Shown here one piece after another: positions 5,738 to 8,824 of a DNA stretch of 8,824 nucleotides. The stretch spans positions 1-8,824 of the forward strand of contig JAHHKH010000305.1 of NCBI GenBank assembly GCA_018679695.1. The letters are read 5' to 3'. The position numbers and the translations under genes are program-made. Source of the stretch: Maribacter sp. (GTDB taxonomy: Bacteria > Bacteroidota > Bacteroidia > Flavobacteriales > Flavobacteriaceae). The notes under the pieces were generated by a model. That model was not told where the DNA came from. It saw only the letters and a program-made list of their open reading frames with translations, and did no database searches. Position 1 is the stretch's first letter. Each line of letters opens with the position of its first letter.

Positions 5738-7057
5738 CTATTCTTTCCAAAAAGGAATAATATTGGTTTCACGCATAACCAAAGTATCCTTACCATTATT
5801 TTGCTCAAGGAATTTCACATTGATTTTTATCGCATGTTCTCCTCGAGGTAAATATCCGACATCCAATATTGTAAATAATCCAATATTTTCTCTTGTCGGG
5901 TGTTCATGAAACCGGTAGTTAATATTATTAAAAAGCGAATCATTGACATAGATCTTAAATCTTTGGGCGTGGCAGTTCAATGTCTCTTCGGCATTCATCC
6001 TAGTTCGTACCCGGTCTCGCCCACCAAAGATAAATAGGCCGGTTTTAGCTGGTTGCAAGTCGGGACACAGGGCAGCTATTACTGGATCATCCGAACGTGC
6101 GACATAAGGCAGATATAATTCAGCAAATCCGTTTTTGACAAATTTCGAGTTCATACTTGCCGAGTAGGATGTCATTTGTAAATCTGCAGTATCATCATAA
6201 TAGTTATTGGTGATGGAGTGTAGTTCACGATTATCCGGCAAATAGGCCTGAGTCTTAAAAGACAGACCTACTATCAGCGTAATCAATAACACATAAGGAA
6301 TAAGGAACAACACCACCTTCCGACCAAATTTGTTATCCACCATATTGTAATAAATAGGACGATAGATGAACGCAAGTGTAATTATTCCAAAAAAGCGATA
6401 TAGTGGATAGTAGAATTTGGCAAAGCCGACGTTCCTTTTTATCCAGCCCAATGAAATGAAATCCAGGAAATAGATAATCCCTCCGAATAAATACGCAAGG
6501 TAAAAAGGTAGAATGGGCAGGATCCAGGTTCCTCCATATTGTGAGCTAACCCCATCCAGGATCCATGCAAAGATAATTATGCCAATCACAAAAAGCCCCG
6601 CCGATATCAATAAAAAGATGATGAGGAAAGTAAAGCCAAAAACAACACTGCATAATTTTTCGAGTTGCTGTATATACGTGTCAAAGCTTACAATTTTCCT
6701 TTTTAGAAAATGATCGAATTTTGGACTGAACCTTAGAAGATCAAAATCAATATCCCCAGATATATAACGCAGTCCTATAGTGCTGATCCAAAGTCCTCGC
6801 AATAAAACATGGATAACAAGATTGATAAGTAGAACAAGCCATGCACCTATTAATACCCGAAAGGGGATAAACAAGATAGAGTAGTAGATATTTCCTGATA
6901 ACAGCAGCACTATTTTGTGTTCAAGGCTAGCAACCTGATCATAAGCTCCTACCAATAGAAATATGGCAAAACCCGAAATCAATAATTCAAGTTGCCAACT
7001 CTCCTGTTGAAGTATTTCGAGCCATTTGATAAAGGATTTGTTCTTGACTTTGTCCAT
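5738..7057 (-). CDS. Six-helix membrane protein with C-terminal extracytoplasmic domain, unknown function
   Basis: I do not recognise a named family. The 439-residue product starts at ATG 7057. Hydrophobic segments lie at about 24-40, 57-87 (long, possibly two passes), 136-167, 178-203, 219-235 and 247-266. A hydrophilic cytoplasmic-looking loop (100-133) holds several charged residues. After the last helix come about 170 residues (267-439) without another membrane span. These are strand-rich (LFIFGGRDRVRTRM, RFKIYVNDSLF, HAIKINVKFLEQN) and suggest a beta-sandwich outside the cytoplasm. Cys331 and Cys362 in this domain could form a disulfide. No transporter, protease or glycosyltransferase motif stands out. 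It is followed by the esterase lipoprotein and the Crp-like regulator in the same direction with short gaps, so the three likely form an operon with an envelope role. Coding status is firm; function is open. Confidence 0.88.
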   Translation of the reverse strand: MDKVKNKSFIKWLEILQQESWQLELLISGFAIFLLVGAYDQVASLEHKIVLLLSGNIYYSILFIPFRVLIGAWLVLLINLVIHVLLRGLWISTIGLRYISGDIDFDLLRFSPKFDHFLKRKIVSFDTYIQQLEKLCSVVFGFTFLIIFLLISAGLFVIGIIIFAWILDGVSSQYGGTWILPILPFYLAYLFGGIIYFLDFISLGWIKRNVGFAKFYYPLYRFFGIITLAFIYRPIYYNMVDNKFGRKVVLFLIPYVLLITLIVGLSFKTQAYLPDNRELHSITNNYYDDTADLQMTSYSASMNSKFVKNGFAELYLPYVARSDDPVIAALCPDLQPAKTGLFIFGGRDRVRTRMNAEETLNCHAQRFKIYVNDSLFNNINYRFHEHPTRENIGLFTILDVGYLPRGEHAIKINVKFLEQNNGKDTLVMRETNIIPFWKE

Positions 7058-7077
7058 AGGAAGTAAATATTAATAGC

Positions 7078-7209
7078 TTATGGTTTTTTGCAATAGAAGT
7101 ATATTAGTGTTTGATCCTTTGAGATTTCCCAAGGTATTCCATCGATAGGATACGCAACACTTGTGAACAGATTCAATTTCCTATGCACTTGTTCAACTAT
7201 GGCAATCGG
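7078..7209 (-). pseudogene. Possible remnant: open 43-codon stretch without a normal start
   Basis: In the 179-base gap between the VOC gene and the membrane protein gene, one minus-strand frame is open from just after a TAA (7212-7210) to a TAA at 7080-7078. Its end reads PIDGIPWEISKDQTLIYFYC then KKP, which looks protein-like in composition. It has no ATG; only GTG or TTG codons could start it. It could be the tail of a decayed gene, a very small protein, or chance, since 43 open codons are not rare. I recognise no family. Confidence 0.2.
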
Positions 7210-7236
7210 TTATTCAAAAATCTAAAATCTATGATT

Positions 7237-7608
7237 CTAAACATGCTGATCAATAAGTATGGTATTTCCGTCGGGATCCATGAACATAAAGCTGGCTGGG
7301 CCCGATGCGGTTTCATCAGCTTCACTTAACAAACCTATGCCTTTGTTCTTGAGCTCCTTTTGGATAGCCCGCACATCATCGAAGTTATCTACCTTGTTGG
7401 TATTTGTATCCCAACCGGGATTGAACGTCAGAATATTGTTCTCGAACATGCCTTGGAATAATCCAATATTGGTATTCCCATTTTTCATGATGAGGTAGTT
7501 GCGCTCCATTTCACCTGCAAAAACAGAAAACCCCAGATTTTCATAAAATTGTTTTGAAGCCTTAAGATCCTTAACACTAAGACTTACCGAAAATGCCCCT
7601 AATTTCAT
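7237..7608 (-). CDS. VOC (glyoxalase/bleomycin-resistance fold) family protein
   Basis: The 123-residue protein begins at ATG 7608 and has the two beta-alpha-beta-beta-beta repeats of the vicinal-oxygen-chelate fold: VSLSVKDLKASKQFYENLGF (8-27) opens the first half, and DDVRAIQKELKNKGI with FMFMDPDGNTILIDQ (107-121) closes the second. Length is normal for single-domain members (115-130). The usual metal ligands appear lost: the first-strand His is serine, and the Glu expected after DPDGN is Leu118. It may therefore bind a ligand rather than catalyse a metal-dependent reaction. Related proteins include glyoxalases, fosfomycin or bleomycin resistance proteins and many of unknown role. It is separated by 143 bases from the LuxR gene upstream and 179 bases from the membrane protein downstream, so it is probably its own unit. 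No firm promoter was found. Confidence 0.92.
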   Translation of the reverse strand: MKLGAFSVSLSVKDLKASKQFYENLGFSVFAGEMERNYLIMKNGNTNIGLFQGMFENNILTFNPGWDTNTNKVDNFDDVRAIQKELKNKGIGLLSEADETASGPASFMFMDPDGNTILIDQHV

Positions 7609-7751
7609 ATGTTGATTTTATTGATTGAACTATTAAATTAACGAATCAAATTCAATTCACCTTACTTTTTTGGGTCATTCCATTTAGAAGATATAAAATA
7701 GTTGGTTTGGTAAGAAATGAATCCCAGCGTTGTGCTCAACCTATAATTCAT

Positions 7752-8699
7752 TTAACCATTTACCAATTGAACAAGTTTCATACGGCTATTAATACCTATT
7801 TTGGTATAGATTCTATGGGTATGGTCTTTTACAGTCTGTAAGCTTATAAACAGCTCATCCGCAATTTGTTGATTGGTCTTACCCTTACAGATCTGTTCCA
7901 CGATTTCCCTTTCACGCTTGGATATTTCATATTTTTTGTAAATCAACGCCTTCTTCTCCTCAACCGGATTTTCGGCATAAATGGGTGTAAAGGTCAAATC
8001 GGAATTCAACTTCAAATAAAACAAGGGAATGAAGTTCGATAGGAAATAAACCAAAATAAGGGGAGCAATTATCCATGGGCTTCCAAAATGAAAAGGTATT
8101 ACGACAGTTCGAATTAGAAACGCCAAAAGTATCAGCCAGGTAAAGCGTTTGACAATTTGCGGATTGCTTCTGTTCTGTATTCGCAATCCGCGTAAAACCG
8201 TAGTTATGAAAAAGAGCAAATAGACCAACTCAATGAACGAGATTATACCTACTTGAAGATATGCCAACTCTTGGCCGTAAAACCAATTACTTTTATCCCA
8301 TAAGGTGTACAAGGCCCATAACAAAGGGACCAGTACAAGAAAAATAATAAAATGTATTCGCATCAGATTATTCTTCATTGGTGCCTCAACTAGCGAATAC
8401 CCCATTTTAATTAACATAATCCACGAAATAAGAAGAAAAGGGACACCCAATATGGGTAAAAAATTGGCTATTATCCCAATCTGTTCACTACCGGTATCAA
8501 TTGAAGATAACAAGACACGCATTATAATCTGGCCCCAAATGGCATAAATGGCAAAACTGTAAAAGGTTATAAGATAATAGAGATAATTTCTATGAAAATC
8601 TGTATTGTAGGTCAATACAAAGCTGTGCCCAATCAATATCGATGCAATGGCTATTGCAAAACAAAAGATGAACACCACGATAAAGATGAGACTTAACAA
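7752..8699 (-). CDS. Membrane-bound LuxR-type transcriptional regulator with seven-helix N-terminal domain
   Basis: The 315-residue product has about seven hydrophobic helices (roughly 3-23, 38-63, 73-98, 115-134, 146-168, 187-202, 209-229), then a short linker. The LuxR/GerE HTH follows at 257-313: YEISKREREIVEQICKGK, then TNQQIADELFISLQTVKDH as scanning and recognition helices, and IYTKIGINSR. This layout suggests a one-component regulator held in the membrane, sensing an envelope or membrane-soluble signal while its DNA-binding domain stays in the cytoplasm. The signal is unknown, and no partner kinase is visible. The first possible codon is TTG 8699, directly after an in-frame TAA and three bases after GGAG, so a TTG start is likely; GTG codons at 8678 and 8675 are alternatives. 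A promoter-like element and a dyad lie just upstream, and autoregulation is plausible. Targets are not evident. Confidence 0.9.
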   Translation of the reverse strand: MLSLIFIVVFIFCFAIAIASILIGHSFVLTYNTDFHRNYLYYLITFYSFAIYAIWGQIIMRVLLSSIDTGSEQIGIIANFLPILGVPFLLISWIMLIKMGYSLVEAPMKNNLMRIHFIIFLVLVPLLWALYTLWDKSNWFYGQELAYLQVGIISFIELVYLLFFITTVLRGLRIQNRSNPQIVKRFTWLILLAFLIRTVVIPFHFGSPWIIAPLILVYFLSNFIPLFYLKLNSDLTFTPIYAENPVEEKKALIYKKYEISKREREIVEQICKGKTNQQIADELFISLQTVKDHTHRIYTKIGINSRMKLVQLVNG

Positions 8700-8702
8700 T
8701 TA

Positions 8703-8706
8703 CTCC
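8703..8706 (-). promoter_or_regulatory. Shine-Dalgarno site GGAG deciding a TTG start for the LuxR gene
   Basis: GGAG lies three bases before TTG 8699, and the base triplet before that TTG is an in-frame TAA. Most other genes in the window lack a comparable purine-rich site, so this one supports initiation at the non-ATG codon. Spacing is slightly short. Confidence 0.4.
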
Positions 8707-8718
8707 GGTTTTATGGTT

Positions 8719-8747
8719 TAAAAGTATGTAATTGCCATTAAACCCAA
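8719..8747 (-). promoter_or_regulatory. Candidate Bacteroidota-type promoter of the LuxR gene
   Basis: On the minus strand, TTG (8747-8745) is followed after 18 bases by TACTTTTA (8726-8719), which matches TAnnTTTG at seven of eight positions. A second TTG at 8750-8748 would give a spacer of 21. Transcription would begin near 8712, giving a short leader of about 13 bases that still contains the GGAG site. Confidence 0.45.
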
Positions 8748-8755
8748 CAATACCT

Positions 8756-8781
8756 TGGTAGTGATTTTATAAACACTACTA
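8756..8781. promoter_or_regulatory. Dyad GTAGTG-N10-CACTAC upstream of the LuxR promoter
   Basis: The perfect 6-bp arms are at 8758-8763 and 8774-8779. Adding a G-T pair and a T-A pair extends them to 8756-8781. The dyad begins nine bases upstream of the TTG of the candidate promoter, a common place for an activator or autoregulator. Its 22-base span is similar to LuxR-type sites. No T-run follows on either strand, so it is not a standard terminator. Confidence 0.4.
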
Positions 8782-8824
8782 AAGTTGGAAGGAATTTTAA
8801 AGGGACTGGCCTACATTTATCATG

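Noticed and set aside
5377..5760. 127-codon plus-strand frame opposite the esterase gene
   Set aside because: The minus-strand frame has catalytic blocks and a lipoprotein signal; the plus-strand frame has no supported features.
7647..7654. TGAATTTG (minus strand) as promoter element of the VOC gene
   Set aside because: No TTG lies at a suitable distance upstream.
7624..7656. ATTGAA-N21-TTCAAT dyad before the VOC gene
   Set aside because: Arms are short, AT-rich and widely spaced; expected by chance.
1..8824. CRISPR array, tRNA, rRNA, IS element or phage genes
   Set aside because: No direct-repeat arrays, cloverleaf-like sequences, transposase motifs or terminal inverted repeats were seen on either strand.

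Overview
The window looks like chromosome from a member of the Bacteroidota, most likely the family Flavobacteriaceae. The reasons are an AT-rich sequence, start regions with little or no Shine-Dalgarno signal, promoter-like elements of the Bacteroidota form (TTG, about 18 bases, TAnnTTTG), a DUF6090 protein, a short Crp-like regulator of the flavobacterial type and a seven-helix membrane protein ending in a LuxR HTH. I see no rRNA or tRNA gene, IS element, CRISPR array or phage gene. All eleven genes lie on the minus strand, so transcription runs from the right edge to the left.

Layout in order of transcription: (1) a membrane LuxR-type regulator (8699-7752) with a good candidate promoter and an upstream dyad; (2) a small VOC/glyoxalase-fold protein (7608-7237); (3) a close cluster of a six-helix membrane protein with a large C-terminal ectodomain (7057-5738), a SASA/SGNH acetylesterase-like lipoprotein (5705-4965) and a Crp/Fnr-like regulator (4961-4389), the last two only 3 bases apart; (4) a two-gene unit of an NADPH-dependent FMN reductase-like flavoprotein (4239-3709) and a pirin (3697-2831), 11 bases apart, behind a perfect 14-bp FNR-box-like palindrome; (5) a PAS-like protein with a four-cysteine C-terminal module (2607-1999); (6) a probable three-gene unit of a 58-residue two-helix protein (1855-1679), a DUF6090 protein (1646-927) and a zinc-free MDR oxidoreductase (920 to beyond the left edge).

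Functionally the window mixes regulation (LuxR, Crp-like, PAS), small redox or stress enzymes (FMN reductase, pirin, MDR quinone-reductase-like enzyme, VOC protein) and envelope proteins (SASA lipoprotein, 439-residue membrane protein, DUF6090, 58-residue protein). No defence or mobile system is evident. The points most worth a second look are the PAS/four-cysteine protein, the membrane protein-esterase-Crp cluster, the FNR-like palindrome next to the Crp-like gene, and the dyad and promoter in front of the membrane LuxR gene. Most intergenic signals rest on short matches and are tentative.
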